Positions 41,714 through 49,615 of a DNA stretch of 64,000 nt are shown piece after piece; the stretch's first letter is position 1; each line of letters starts with the position of its first letter. The notes below the pieces were generated by a model. It was given only the letters and a program-made list of their open reading frames with translations. It was not told the origin of the DNA and searched no databases. The stretch comes from Actinomycetospora sp. NBRC 106375 (lineage in GTDB: Bacteria; Actinomycetota; Actinomycetes; Mycobacteriales; Pseudonocardiaceae), in the NCBI RefSeq assembly GCF_030269665.1, contig NZ_BSTS01000008.1:186001-250000 (forward strand), read 5' to 3'. The position numbers were made by a program, and so were the translations under genes.

Positions 41714-43125
41714 ACGCCCCCGCCGTCCTCCAGCGGATGTCGCCGACGGCGGCCGCCGCACCGGACCGGTTCGACCGCCGGCTGATCGCGCCGATGATCC
41801 TCGGGGCGATCCTCAACCCGATCAATTCGTCGATGATCGCGGTCGCCCTGATCCCGATCGGCATCGCGCTGGGCGCCCCGCCCGCGGAGACCGCGTGGCT
41901 GGTCTCGGGGCTCTACCTGGCCACCGCGATCGGCCAGCCGGTGGTCGGCAGGCTCGTCGATCTCTGCGGCGCGCGGCGGCTGTTCCTCGTCGGCGCGACG
42001 CTGATCGGCGTCGGCGGGCTGCTCGGCGCGCTGGCGCCGTCGATCGGGGTGCTCGTGCTCTCCCGGGTGCTGCTCGGGCTCGGGACGTGCTCGGGCTACC
42101 CGGCGGCGATGACGCTGATCCGCGGCGAGGCCGACCGGACCGGCCACGACAGCCCCGCGGGCATCCTCACCGTGCTGGCCGTGTCGACGCAGACGGTCGC
42201 GGTGATCGGCCCGACGCTGGGCGGCTTCCTCATCGGTGTCGGCGGCTGGCGCGCGACGTTCACGGTCAACGTGCCGCTCGCGCTGGCGTGCCTGGTGCTC
42301 GGCGCGCTGTACCTGCCGCGGACCCCGATCACCGGCGCGACGGGGGTCCGGGCGGTCGCCCGGGCCGTCGACCCCGTCGGCATCGCCCTGTTCGTCGCCA
42401 CCCTGGTGACGCTGCTGCTCTTCCTCACGCACCTGTCGCCCGGGCTGTGGTGGCTGATGGCGGTCACGGTGGCCGCCGGCGTGGCGCTCGCGTGGTGGGA
42501 GCTGCGCACGCCGCGCCCGTTCCTCGACCTGCGCGTGCTCGGCGGCAACCTCCCGCTGCTCGCGACCTTCGCCCGCGCCCTGCTCGCGGCGATCACGTCG
42601 TACGCCCTGCTCTACGGCTACACGCAGTGGCTCGAGGAGGGTCGCGGGCTCTCGCCGCAGGTCGCGGGCCTCGTGCTGCTGCCGATCTTCGGGGGCGGCA
42701 TCGTCGTCTCCCTGCTGACGGGCCGCCGCACCGAGATCCGCGGCAAGCTCGTTGCCGGCGCGTTCTCCCAGGTCCTCGTCGCCGTGCTGCTGCTGTTCGT
42801 CGACGCCGGGAGCGCGATCTGGTTCCTGCTCGTCCTCGCGGTCGTCGCGGGCGTGCCGCAGGGCCTGAACAACCTCGCGAACCAGAACGCGGTCTACTTC
42901 CAGGCCGACCCGGAGCGGCTCGGCTCGTCGGCGGGGCTGATGCGCACGTTCTTCTACCTCGGCGCGATCACGGCGTCGGCCACCAACGGCATCGTGTTCC
43001 GCGACGGCGCGACGACCCCGGGCGTGCACGAGCTCGCGATCGTCATGCTCGTCGCGTCCGGCCTGTTCCTCGTGCTCACCCTCGCGGACCGCTCGCTGGC
43101 CCGCGTCCGGGCGCCCGGGTCCTGA
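41710..43125 (+). CDS. MFS drug-efflux type transporter (DHA2/EmrB-like)
   Basis: 471 aa from GTG 41710. 13-14 membrane segments, with the N-terminal DHA-type stretch INSSMIAVALIPIG, motif A-like VVGRLVDLCGARRLFLVGA and motif C-like TQTVAVIGPTLGGFLIG. Such H+-driven exporters remove amphipathic drugs, dyes or aromatic acids. Regulated by the MarR gene with which it overlaps. Its end is followed at once by the convergent STAND-like gene. Confidence 0.88.
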   Translation: MNAPAVLQRMSPTAAAAPDRFDRRLIAPMILGAILNPINSSMIAVALIPIGIALGAPPAETAWLVSGLYLATAIGQPVVGRLVDLCGARRLFLVGATLIGVGGLLGALAPSIGVLVLSRVLLGLGTCSGYPAAMTLIRGEADRTGHDSPAGILTVLAVSTQTVAVIGPTLGGFLIGVGGWRATFTVNVPLALACLVLGALYLPRTPITGATGVRAVARAVDPVGIALFVATLVTLLLFLTHLSPGLWWLMAVTVAAGVALAWWELRTPRPFLDLRVLGGNLPLLATFARALLAAITSYALLYGYTQWLEEGRGLSPQVAGLVLLPIFGGGIVVSLLTGRRTEIRGKLVAGAFSQVLVAVLLLFVDAGSAIWFLLVLAVVAGVPQGLNNLANQNAVYFQADPERLGSSAGLMRTFFYLGAITASATNGIVFRDGATTPGVHELAIVMLVASGLFLVLTLADRSLARVRAPGS

Positions 43126-43128
43126 CGG

Positions 43129-44475
43129 TCAGGACGCGCGGCTGGTCTCGCGCGGGCGCAGGTAGATCAGGCGCGGGGCGGGCGGCGTGGGCGGGTCGTC
43201 GTCGACGGGACGGCGGGCGGCCGGGACCTCGGGCGGCTCGGGTGTCTCGTGGGCCGGGACGTTCATCCGCTCCTCGAGCAGCACGATCATCTGCTGGGTG
43301 CGGCGCACGAGGTCGGGGTCGTCGGCGCGGTCGAGCGCCGCGGACAGCCAGTTCACCGCGCCGCGGTCCCAGCGCCCCGGCTCCGGCGCGTGCGCGGCCG
43401 AGCGCTCCGCGAGCGTGACGCCGAGGCGGTGGAGCGCGGCGGGCTCGAGGTCGTCGGGCGAGACCTGGGTGGCGAGCCACAGGGCCACCTGGTCGTCGCC
43501 GCGGGCCAGCGCGACGCGGGCGACGCGCGCCCGGTCCGCGGCGTCGAGGCGGAACCACAGGTCGCGGGCGAGCTCCTCCGGCACGGCCCAGCCCGCCGGA
43601 TCGGTGTCGGCGAGGTGGGAGAAGACGCGGTCGGAGGCCAGGCGAGTCCCGCCGCCCGCGGCCGGCACCTTGCGCAGCAGGCGGACGCCGCCGTGGTCGG
43701 AGGTCACGAGCTCGCGCACGGCCCGCCGCAGCTCGCCGGGGCTCATCGCGGGCGCGCCGAGCGCGGTGAGGTGGATCGGCGCGACCTCGGTGAGCAGCGC
43801 CGGGGTCAGCGGGAGGGGGACGCCGAGACGGTCCCAGTCGACGGCGGTGCGCAGCAGCCCGAGCGGGACGAGCCACGAGGAGCCGATCGGGTCGAGGATC
43901 GCGTGCGCCTTCACGAGCGGGCGGACACGCTCACCGAACGGGCGCCCGTCGCCCGCGGCCGGGACGGTCACCAGCGCGTCGTCGAGCAACGTCCGCGTCG
44001 CCGGCGCCAGGAAGGCGTCCAGGTAGGTCCGCCGGGTCGTGACCACGAGCCGCACGGCGTCGTCGAGCGCGCCGAGGACGCCGGGCGTGAGCTGGTCGAG
44101 CAGCGCGGGCGGCGCGTCGTCGGCGAGCACCACCACGGGCCCCGACCGCACGGCCGTGAGACCGGCCTGCTGCAGCGCCGCGGCCAGGTCGACGGTGTGC
44201 GGGTCGACGACCGGCAGGAGCAGCCGGTCGCCGAGCATGCGGCGCAACGCGCGGTGCACTGCCCGTGACGTCCCGGCCAGTCGATCCCCGGTGACGACCA
44301 GCAGGGGGCGGTCCGTCCCCAGCGCGTCGACCAGCACGTCGTCCACGGGACGCGGCGTGTACGGCCCGTCCGCCTGGTCGTCGTGCACCCCGGCGATCTC
44401 CGGGCCCGCCTCCGCCGTCCTGGGCGTGCTCGCCCCGAACGGCGAACCGCCGCGCCGATTCTGCCCCCGCGCCAT
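43129..44475 (-). CDS. STAND-like P-loop protein with degenerate Walker A (paralog 2)
   Basis: 448 aa. It shares with the product at 28201 the series GVHDDQADGPYTPRPVDD (29-46), GDRLAGTSRAVHRAL (63-77), a hydrophobic Walker-B-like VVVLADDAPP, VRLVVTTRRTYLDAF and LLRTAVDWDRLGVPLPL. As there, the P-loop Lys is Thr. After about residue 300 it continues with alpha-helical, TPR-like sequence (ARVALARGDDQVALWLATQV) and ends in a Pro-rich basic tail. No membrane segment. It is uncharacterised; a ligand-binding or scaffold role is more likely than an active ATPase. Confidence 0.65.
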   Translation of the reverse strand: MARGQNRRGGSPFGASTPRTAEAGPEIAGVHDDQADGPYTPRPVDDVLVDALGTDRPLLVVTGDRLAGTSRAVHRALRRMLGDRLLLPVVDPHTVDLAAALQQAGLTAVRSGPVVVLADDAPPALLDQLTPGVLGALDDAVRLVVTTRRTYLDAFLAPATRTLLDDALVTVPAAGDGRPFGERVRPLVKAHAILDPIGSSWLVPLGLLRTAVDWDRLGVPLPLTPALLTEVAPIHLTALGAPAMSPGELRRAVRELVTSDHGGVRLLRKVPAAGGGTRLASDRVFSHLADTDPAGWAVPEELARDLWFRLDAADRARVARVALARGDDQVALWLATQVSPDDLEPAALHRLGVTLAERSAAHAPEPGRWDRGAVNWLSAALDRADDPDLVRRTQQMIVLLEERMNVPAHETPEPPEVPAARRPVDDDPPTPPAPRLIYLRPRETSRAS

Positions 44476-44584
44476 CCACGTAGTGTCACGAGAACTCGAT
44501 CGAGGGACCAGGGAGCGAAGGTCATCTCACCCGTTTGCGCGGCGTGTCACCACGTCGATCGGACAGATCGAGGTGTAGCGGAGC

Positions 44585-45217
44585 TCAGCTCCCGATGGCG
44601 ATGTCGGCGTGTCCGTCCGCCTGCTCCGCGGTGAAGACGACGCCGGCGCGCTGGCCGACCACGACACGGTACGAGTCCGACGCCTCGGCGGAGACGCTGT
44701 AGGAGAACTGGCAGGCGTTGCCGTATCCGTAGGAGCTCGATCCGGACGACGTGACGATCCCGGACCCCAGGGTCCCCTGCCCCACCTGGGCGCCCTTGTC
44801 GTCGTAGACGAGGACCGATCGCCCGGGCTCGAGGTCGCTGTAGAGGCCCAGGCCGGTGCACGGAGTGCCGAGCGTCAGGTAGTTGCTCGCGTAGAAGGTG
44901 ACCGTTCCGCTGACCGTCGTCGCGGGCGCGAGGACCGTCCCGAACAGACCCAGCACGACGACCACGGCGGCGACGGCGCCGAGGACCCACGGCCAGCGCG
45001 GGCGGCGGGCGGGCGGGGCGATGCCGGGGTACATCAGCATGCCGCCGGTGCCCGGCCCGCCGAGGCCGGCGGGCGGCGGACCCCACGGCGCGGACGGGGC
45101 GGGGGCCGTCGTGACCATCGGCGGACCCGGCCAGGACATCGTGGGACGGGCCGGAGCGGCCGGGCCTGTGGGCACCGGTCCGCGCCGGAACCGCACCGTC
45201 GTCGCGTCGTCGATCAT
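44585..45217 (-). CDS. Pro-rich single-pass membrane protein
   Basis: 210 aa. Residues 1-70 are Pro/Gly/Ala-rich and probably cytoplasmic; one membrane helix follows (WVLGAVAAVVVVLGLFGTVL, about 77-96); and a ~110-residue extracytoplasmic domain rich in Gly/Ser/Tyr contains two Cys (LGTPCTGLGL, NACQFSY) that could pair. No family is recognised. The architecture is common for actinobacterial envelope proteins and resembles its divergent neighbour at 45397. Confidence 0.65.
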   Translation of the reverse strand: MIDDATTVRFRRGPVPTGPAAPARPTMSWPGPPMVTTAPAPSAPWGPPPAGLGGPGTGGMLMYPGIAPPARRPRWPWVLGAVAAVVVVLGLFGTVLAPATTVSGTVTFYASNYLTLGTPCTGLGLYSDLEPGRSVLVYDDKGAQVGQGTLGSGIVTSSGSSSYGYGNACQFSYSVSAEASDSYRVVVGQRAGVVFTAEQADGHADIAIGS

Positions 45218-45396
45218 GGGGACCCCCGCGTCCTCCGCCTGCGCCGAATGTGCAGGTCATGCCGCCTCTCTCGGCGCAACGGACTGCGCCGTTACGCCGG
45301 TAACTCGTGAGGATGAACGCCGTAACGACGCCGGTGGCGGGCGGCGATGCGAGGCATGTCGGGCCACAGTGGCCCGCGCCTCGTCGGGGGGATTCG

Positions 45397-46362
45397 ATGA
45401 TCACGTGCCGCTGCGGAGCGCCGCTCGCACCATCTGCCACGGGCTGCCCACGTTGCGGCGCGCGGCCGCTGGGTTCGCGGCCCCCGGGCCTGCGTCCGGT
45501 GGCGGCCCCGGGCGCTGTCGCGACGATGGTCCGGCCGACGCCGGCCGGCGCCCCCGTGCGGACCCGGGGGCCCGCCCCGGTGGCGACGCCGATGCCGTCC
45601 CCGATGCCGTCCCCGATGCCGTCCCCGATGCCGGGCCCGATGCCGTCCCCGATGCCGGGCCCGATGCGGGCTCCGATGCCGTCCGACATCCCGGCTCGCG
45701 TCGCCGCCCGCGCGGCCGCTCCCGTCGTCGCACCCGTGGCGCCCGTCCCCGGACCGGCGCACCGCTCCGGGACGCCGACCTGGATGGGGTGGACGGTCGC
45801 CGTGGCCGGCCTGCTCGTCGCCGGCCTGCTCGTCGCGGTCGGGGTCCTGGTGCTGCGCCCGACGACGGTAACCGTCGCGGCGCCCGCCCCCGTCTCCACC
45901 ACGACCACGCGCACCGTGGTCCCGACCGTGACCGGTGGCCCGGGTGACCTCAGCGGCTACCGCAGCTCGACCGACACCGAGGCGACGAGTACCTCCCTGC
46001 TCTCGGAGGCGACCGACGCGAACCGCGGACAGGTCGAGGCGCTCGTCGGGAGCTGGGTGCCGCAGCTGTCGTCGAAGCGGGTCGGCACGGTCGCCGACGG
46101 CATCACCTACGACAGCACCGACATCCTGAGCCACTACAACCAGCTGTCCGACCGCTACGGGCCCGTCCTGCTCCTCGACTCCACCGACTGGCCGGTGTTC
46201 CGCGAGGGCGGGTACTGGGTGGTCGTCGCCGCGCAGCCCTTCGCCACCGCCGACCAGGCGAACGCGTGGTGCAGCGCGCAGGGCCTGAGCGCCGACGACT
46301 GCTTCGCCAAGCGCCTCGCGCACACGGGCAGCTCCGCCGACAACACCGAGCCCCGGGGCTGA
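45397..46362 (+). CDS. Zinc-ribbon, Pro-rich, single-pass membrane protein
   Basis: 321 aa from ATG 45397. Residues 1-22 form a CxC/CxxC zinc ribbon (CRCGAPLAPSATGCPRCG), followed by a long Ala/Pro region with a tandem PMPSPMPG repeat, a membrane helix (AVAGLLVAGLLVAVGVLVL, about 163-181) and an extracytoplasmic domain with SPOR-like character: WVPQLSSKRVG and GYWVVVAAQPFATADQANAWCS are consistent with a peptidoglycan-associated SPOR-type fold, inferred loosely. An earlier start at 45307 lacks homology-like content. The PrsW-like protease follows 8 bp later. Confidence 0.7.
   Translation: MITCRCGAPLAPSATGCPRCGARPLGSRPPGLRPVAAPGAVATMVRPTPAGAPVRTRGPAPVATPMPSPMPSPMPSPMPGPMPSPMPGPMRAPMPSDIPARVAARAAAPVVAPVAPVPGPAHRSGTPTWMGWTVAVAGLLVAGLLVAVGVLVLRPTTVTVAAPAPVSTTTTRTVVPTVTGGPGDLSGYRSSTDTEATSTSLLSEATDANRGQVEALVGSWVPQLSSKRVGTVADGITYDSTDILSHYNQLSDRYGPVLLLDSTDWPVFREGGYWVVVAAQPFATADQANAWCSAQGLSADDCFAKRLAHTGSSADNTEPRG
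45589..45680 (+). repeat. 12-bp tandem repeat encoding (PMPS/PMPG)n
   Basis: CCGATGCCGTCC-type units (some CCGATGCCGGGC) are repeated about seven times, encoding a Pro-Met linker between zinc ribbon and membrane helix. The unit number probably varies between strains through slippage. Confidence 0.8.
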
Positions 46363-46370
46363 GGGCGACC

Positions 46371-47303
46371 ATGACCGTCACCTACTCCGCTCCCCGGCAC
46401 CACGCCGCGGCGCCCCCGTCCGCCCTGCCCGACCTCGCCACGCTGATCCCCTGGCGAGCGTGGCTGCACCACCCGGCCCTGCGCACCGGCCCGGTCGCGC
46501 TGGTCGTAGCGCTCATGGTCGTGCCGCCGGTCGGGTTCCTGCTCGTCCAGGACCACCGGCTCGAGCAGGCCGTGGTCCTCTTCGCCGGTTACTTCGCCGC
46601 CGCCTGGTGGCTCCTGTTCCGCACCGTGCTCCGGCCGGTCTCTCCCGGCTCCGCCGTCGCGACGGCTCTGGTGCTCCTGGCGCTGTTCACGCAGGCACCC
46701 CTCGCGATCTTCCTCGAGGAGCTGCTCGACGCCGACACAGAGAACCTGTTCGCCGGCATCTTCACCGTCGGCGTGCCCGAGGAACTGGTCAAGGCGCTCC
46801 CCGTCGCCGCCATCGTGCTGGCGCTGCGCTCACGGGGGCGGCTGATGGCGCCGCGGGACGTGCTCTTTCTCGGCGTCGTCAGCGGCGCCGTCTTCGGCGC
46901 CGCCGAGGCGATCCACTACGTGCTCGACTACTACGCCGGCGTCAGCGGGCGGGTCGAGGCGCTGGAGATGCTCTGGCGGCTCACCTACAACCCCGCCATC
47001 CACGGCGCGTGGGCCGGGATCACCGCGTACTTCCTCGGCCTCGCCGCGCGTCGGGACCCGTCGCAGTGGGCGGCGCTGGCCGGTCTCGGCCTCGGGATCG
47101 CCGCGGTGCTGCACGGGTTCAGCAACTGGGTGTCCGGCACCTGGCTGTGGATCATCGTGGCCGGGGTCAGCGCGCTCCTGCTCCTCGCCTACTCGACCGT
47201 CGGCGTCCCGTCCGCTCAGGTCACCCCGCCGCCGCCCGCCGACCCCGACCCGCCGACGGCGCCGATCGCCTTCCGCGGCCCCGACGGCGGGTGGTGGGCC
47301 TGA
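46371..47303 (+). CDS. PrsW-like intramembrane metalloprotease (M82 family)
   Basis: 310 aa, about 8 membrane segments. The PrsW signatures are present in order: VPEELVKALPVAAIV (EExxxK), FGAAEAIHYVLDYY, NPAIHGAWAGITAYFLG and VLHGFSNWV, which supply the Glu and His residues. PrsW releases anti-sigma factors in Bacillus; actinobacterial members are largely uncharacterised. ATG 46371 lies 8 bp after the zinc-ribbon gene's stop, so they are likely co-transcribed and the upstream protein may be a partner or substrate. Confidence 0.85.
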   Translation: MTVTYSAPRHHAAAPPSALPDLATLIPWRAWLHHPALRTGPVALVVALMVVPPVGFLLVQDHRLEQAVVLFAGYFAAAWWLLFRTVLRPVSPGSAVATALVLLALFTQAPLAIFLEELLDADTENLFAGIFTVGVPEELVKALPVAAIVLALRSRGRLMAPRDVLFLGVVSGAVFGAAEAIHYVLDYYAGVSGRVEALEMLWRLTYNPAIHGAWAGITAYFLGLAARRDPSQWAALAGLGLGIAAVLHGFSNWVSGTWLWIIVAGVSALLLLAYSTVGVPSAQVTPPPPADPDPPTAPIAFRGPDGGWWA

Positions 47304-47316
47304 CCCGGTTCCCGGC

Positions 47317-48009
47317 TCAGGCCTCCGCCTGCTCGCGGGCGAGGGCGACGAACGCGGTCGCCGCCGGGCCGAGCGTGTCGTCATCCCGGCGCAGGACGAG
47401 GTAGAGGCACCGTTCGATCGGGTCGCCCGCCACGCGGGCGGTGCGCACCTCGGGGCGGCCGTGCCGTGCGAGGGCCCACGAGCTGACGACGCCGACGCCC
47501 TCGCCGGCGGCCACCGCCTCGATCAGGCCCTCGTTGGTGTCGCGGATCGTCCAGCGCTGGTCGGTGATCAGCGGCGTCCCCCGCGCGGCAAGGGCGTCGG
47601 TGAACGAGCGGCGCGTCCCCGAACCCTCCTCGCGCTCGACCAGCGGCGTCGCGGCGAGCGCCGCGACCGTCACCGGCTCGTCGCCGTCGAGCGCGTGGCC
47701 GCGGGGGACGGCGAGGACGATCTCGTCGGCGCCGACCACCATCGCGTCGAGGTCGTCGCCGTCGGGCTCGGCGCCGGCGAAACCGACGTCCGCGCTGCCG
47801 TCGCGCAGCGCCGCGAAGACGCCGGCGGAGTCCGTCACGACGGTGTCGACGGTGTACGCGGGCTGGTCGGCGGTGAACTCCTCGGCCAGCTCCGGCACGA
47901 GGAACTCCCCCGGGATGCTGCTCGCCGTCACGGCGACGACGGTGGCCGCGGCGTCGGGGTCGTCGAGGTCCGTCGCGGCGTCGAGGTCGACGTCGTCGGG
48001 CGCGGTCAT
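47317..48009 (-). CDS. LysR-type substrate-binding domain without DNA-binding domain
   Basis: 230 aa. From about residue 22 the sequence follows the LysR effector (periplasmic-binding-like) domain: VVAVTASSIPGEFLVPELAE, SADVGFAGAEPDGDDL, IVLAVPRGHAL, VEREEGSGTRRSF and AVAAGEGVGVVSSWAL. There is no N-terminal helix-turn-helix; about 20 acidic residues stand in its place. A standalone cytoplasmic ligand-binding protein or a remnant of a CysB/CbbR-like regulator is possible. Function not assignable. Its start is followed upstream by 248 bp containing a hairpin (48201-48240). Confidence 0.7.
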   Translation of the reverse strand: MTAPDDVDLDAATDLDDPDAAATVVAVTASSIPGEFLVPELAEEFTADQPAYTVDTVVTDSAGVFAALRDGSADVGFAGAEPDGDDLDAMVVGADEIVLAVPRGHALDGDEPVTVAALAATPLVEREEGSGTRRSFTDALAARGTPLITDQRWTIRDTNEGLIEAVAAGEGVGVVSSWALARHGRPEVRTARVAGDPIERCLYLVLRRDDDTLGPAATAFVALAREQAEA

Positions 48010-48200
48010 GGTGTCCTCCCTCGGACGGATCGGTCATCGGCTCCGGCCGTCCGCGCAGCGACGTACCCACCGCACGGCGACAACCCACGCGCGGATCGGC
48101 CGGACAGCGACGAGGCGGGCGTCACCCGAACGGGAAGGACCTGCCGCTATGCCTGGTCAGACCGCTCGCCAGCCTCCGCGACCGCGTGCGCTGCGCGCAC

Positions 48201-48240
48201 GTGAGCAGTTCGGCGTGCTGGGGCACTCCGAAGTGCTCAC
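48201..48240. repeat. Inverted repeat, possible terminator
   Basis: GTGAGCAGTTCGG (48201-48213) and CCGAAGTGCTCAC (48228-48240) pair at 12 of 13 positions around a 14-nt loop. It lies 18 bp beyond the stop of the Tat lipoprotein gene (minus strand). The arms resemble those of the 50-bp palindromes (GTGAGC, CTTCGG), so it may be a diverged relative. The rest of 48010-48257 shows no gene. Confidence 0.5.
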
Positions 48241-48257
48241 AGGTGGCGGAGCCGCAC

Positions 48258-48977
48258 CTACCCCGCCCACGTCTCGTAGAAGCGCACCTCGGCGCCGCCG
48301 GGGGCCATGCGGAAGAACTCCCACCCCGCGACCGAGGCGCCGGCGGTGGCGAAGCGCGGGTCGGACAGCGAGCGCATCGTCCCGTCGGGCAGGGCGAGGA
48401 CGGCGGTGTCGCCACGGTGGGCGACATCCACGCGCAGCGGCCGCCCGTCCTGCGGCAGGGGCGCCGTGAAGGCGTCGCTCGCGACCTCCTGCAGGCGCTC
48501 GTCGACCAGCACGCCCGCGGTCCAGCGCTGGGGCGTGATCGCGAGGTGGATGTGCCCGGAGCCGGCAGGACGCCCGTCGAGGGCGAGGAGCGCCAGCGCG
48601 CCGTAGCCGTCGCCCGGCCCGAAGCCGAACACGGCGCCGAGACGGTCGATGCGTCCCACGACGCCGGTGAGGTCCTGAAAGACGTAGGTGGCGGCGGCCG
48701 CGGGCGGCAGGTGCCCGACGAGCGCGCCGCCGGCGATCGACGGCGGCGGGGTGCCCGCGGGCTGCTGGACGGTGCGCAGCGGCACGCCCTCGTCGCCGCT
48801 GGTCGGCAGGGCACCGGCGGGACGCGCCGACCACCGCGTGCCGACCCGCAGCGGGATCTCGGGGAACGACGTCGCCGCGGTGGCCGTCGCGCGGTCTCCG
48901 CAGCCGGCGAGACCGAGGCCGACGGCACCGAGTCCGATCGCGGCGAGGACGCTGCGACGGGTCGGCACGGCGTTCAT
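48258..48977 (-). CDS. Tat-exported lipoprotein of unknown function
   Basis: 239 aa from ATG 48977. Twin-arginine signal TRRSVLAAIGLGAVGLGLAG followed by the lipobox Cys (LAGC), so it is a Tat-exported lipoprotein. The mature part is rich in beta-strand-like sequence and has no motif I recognise; there is no visible heme, metal or hydrolase signature. Start at 48977 places the RR motif 6 residues in, as usual; the upstream start at 49010 only lengthens the n-region. Confidence 0.75.
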   Translation of the reverse strand: MNAVPTRRSVLAAIGLGAVGLGLAGCGDRATATAATSFPEIPLRVGTRWSARPAGALPTSGDEGVPLRTVQQPAGTPPPSIAGGALVGHLPPAAAATYVFQDLTGVVGRIDRLGAVFGFGPGDGYGALALLALDGRPAGSGHIHLAITPQRWTAGVLVDERLQEVASDAFTAPLPQDGRPLRVDVAHRGDTAVLALPDGTMRSLSDPRFATAGASVAGWEFFRMAPGGAEVRFYETWAG

Positions 48978-49615
48978 GGTGCAGCCGTCCGCCATCGGAC
49001 CCGCGCCCACCCCCGCCTCGCAGTCGTGGCGGATTTCCTGATGCTGAACGTCAGCGTGGACGCCACTCTGGCAACCCGGGCGACCACTCCAGGACGAACG
49101 CGGCGAGGCGGTGGGGACGGAGCGGGCGGGACCCGTACTCGCCGGAACTCGCCCGGAGCACGACCGTTGATCTCATGGCGGGGCGGCGTTGTCCGCGGGT
49201 GGCCGGCACGCTCGCACCGGCTCGTTCGCCTCCCTCGGCTCCTCCGCCGACGCATCAACGGTTCTCGCGGGGGTTCTCTGACCCAAGCGCGGTCGACGAC
49301 CGTGCGATGACGTCGGGGGCGCCCCGGGTCCACCTCGTGGACCCGGGGCGTTCGTCTGTCCGGACCCCAGATGCGCGAGTGATCCCTCCAGGTGCTCCGT
49401 CCACCCCATGTCATCGGGTCACAGGAGCACCCGGGCGGATCATGGTTTCCCGCCGCGCGAGGTACTCCGTCTCGAGCGCCGTCCCCACCGATCGCGAGAC
49501 AGCGCAGCAACGATCGTGGAATCGAGAGGTGTGAACGCGCTCACCCGGGCAACCCTGCCTCTACGCCGAACAGCCCAGCGTCACCCCGACCTCGCTGGGC
49601 GGACGGAGGTGCTCC
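48978..49615. other. 638-bp region without a protein gene; candidate RNA and hairpins
   Basis: No open frame here looks like a real protein. It contains a complementary pair ACCGTTGAT (49164-49172) / ATCAACGGT (49254-49262), a strong hairpin with T-rich tail (49320-49350), three copies of AGGTRCTCCGT (49390, 49460, 49607) and an 8-bp hairpin GCCCAGCG/CGCTGGGC (49573-49600) just before the next gene. A structured transcript or a long regulated leader is possible. Confidence 0.45.
49320..49350 (+). terminator. Strong hairpin terminator without an obvious upstream gene
   Basis: Perfect 14-bp arms CGCCCCGGGTCCAC and complement with a 3-nt CTC loop, followed on the plus strand by TTCGTCTGT. It has the same layout as the terminator at 56420-56451. 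No plus-strand protein gene ends before it, which raises the possibility of a small RNA. Confidence 0.65.

Noticed and set aside
45589-45680. CRISPR-like array
   Set aside because: The 12-bp units are contiguous without spacers and lie in frame in a coding region (Pro-Met linker).
48186-49310. A plus-strand 374-aa frame ending just before the terminator at 49320
   Set aside because: It is antisense to the Tat lipoprotein gene for most of its length and has a shadow composition. It could still be transcribed, but not as a credible protein.
49380-49615. ydaO/c-di-AMP riboswitch before the gene at 49616
   Set aside because: Some GGGCAACC and GCCGAAC stretches are reminiscent, but I could not place the conserved helices, and the downstream gene is not a typical target. 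A covariance-model search would decide it.
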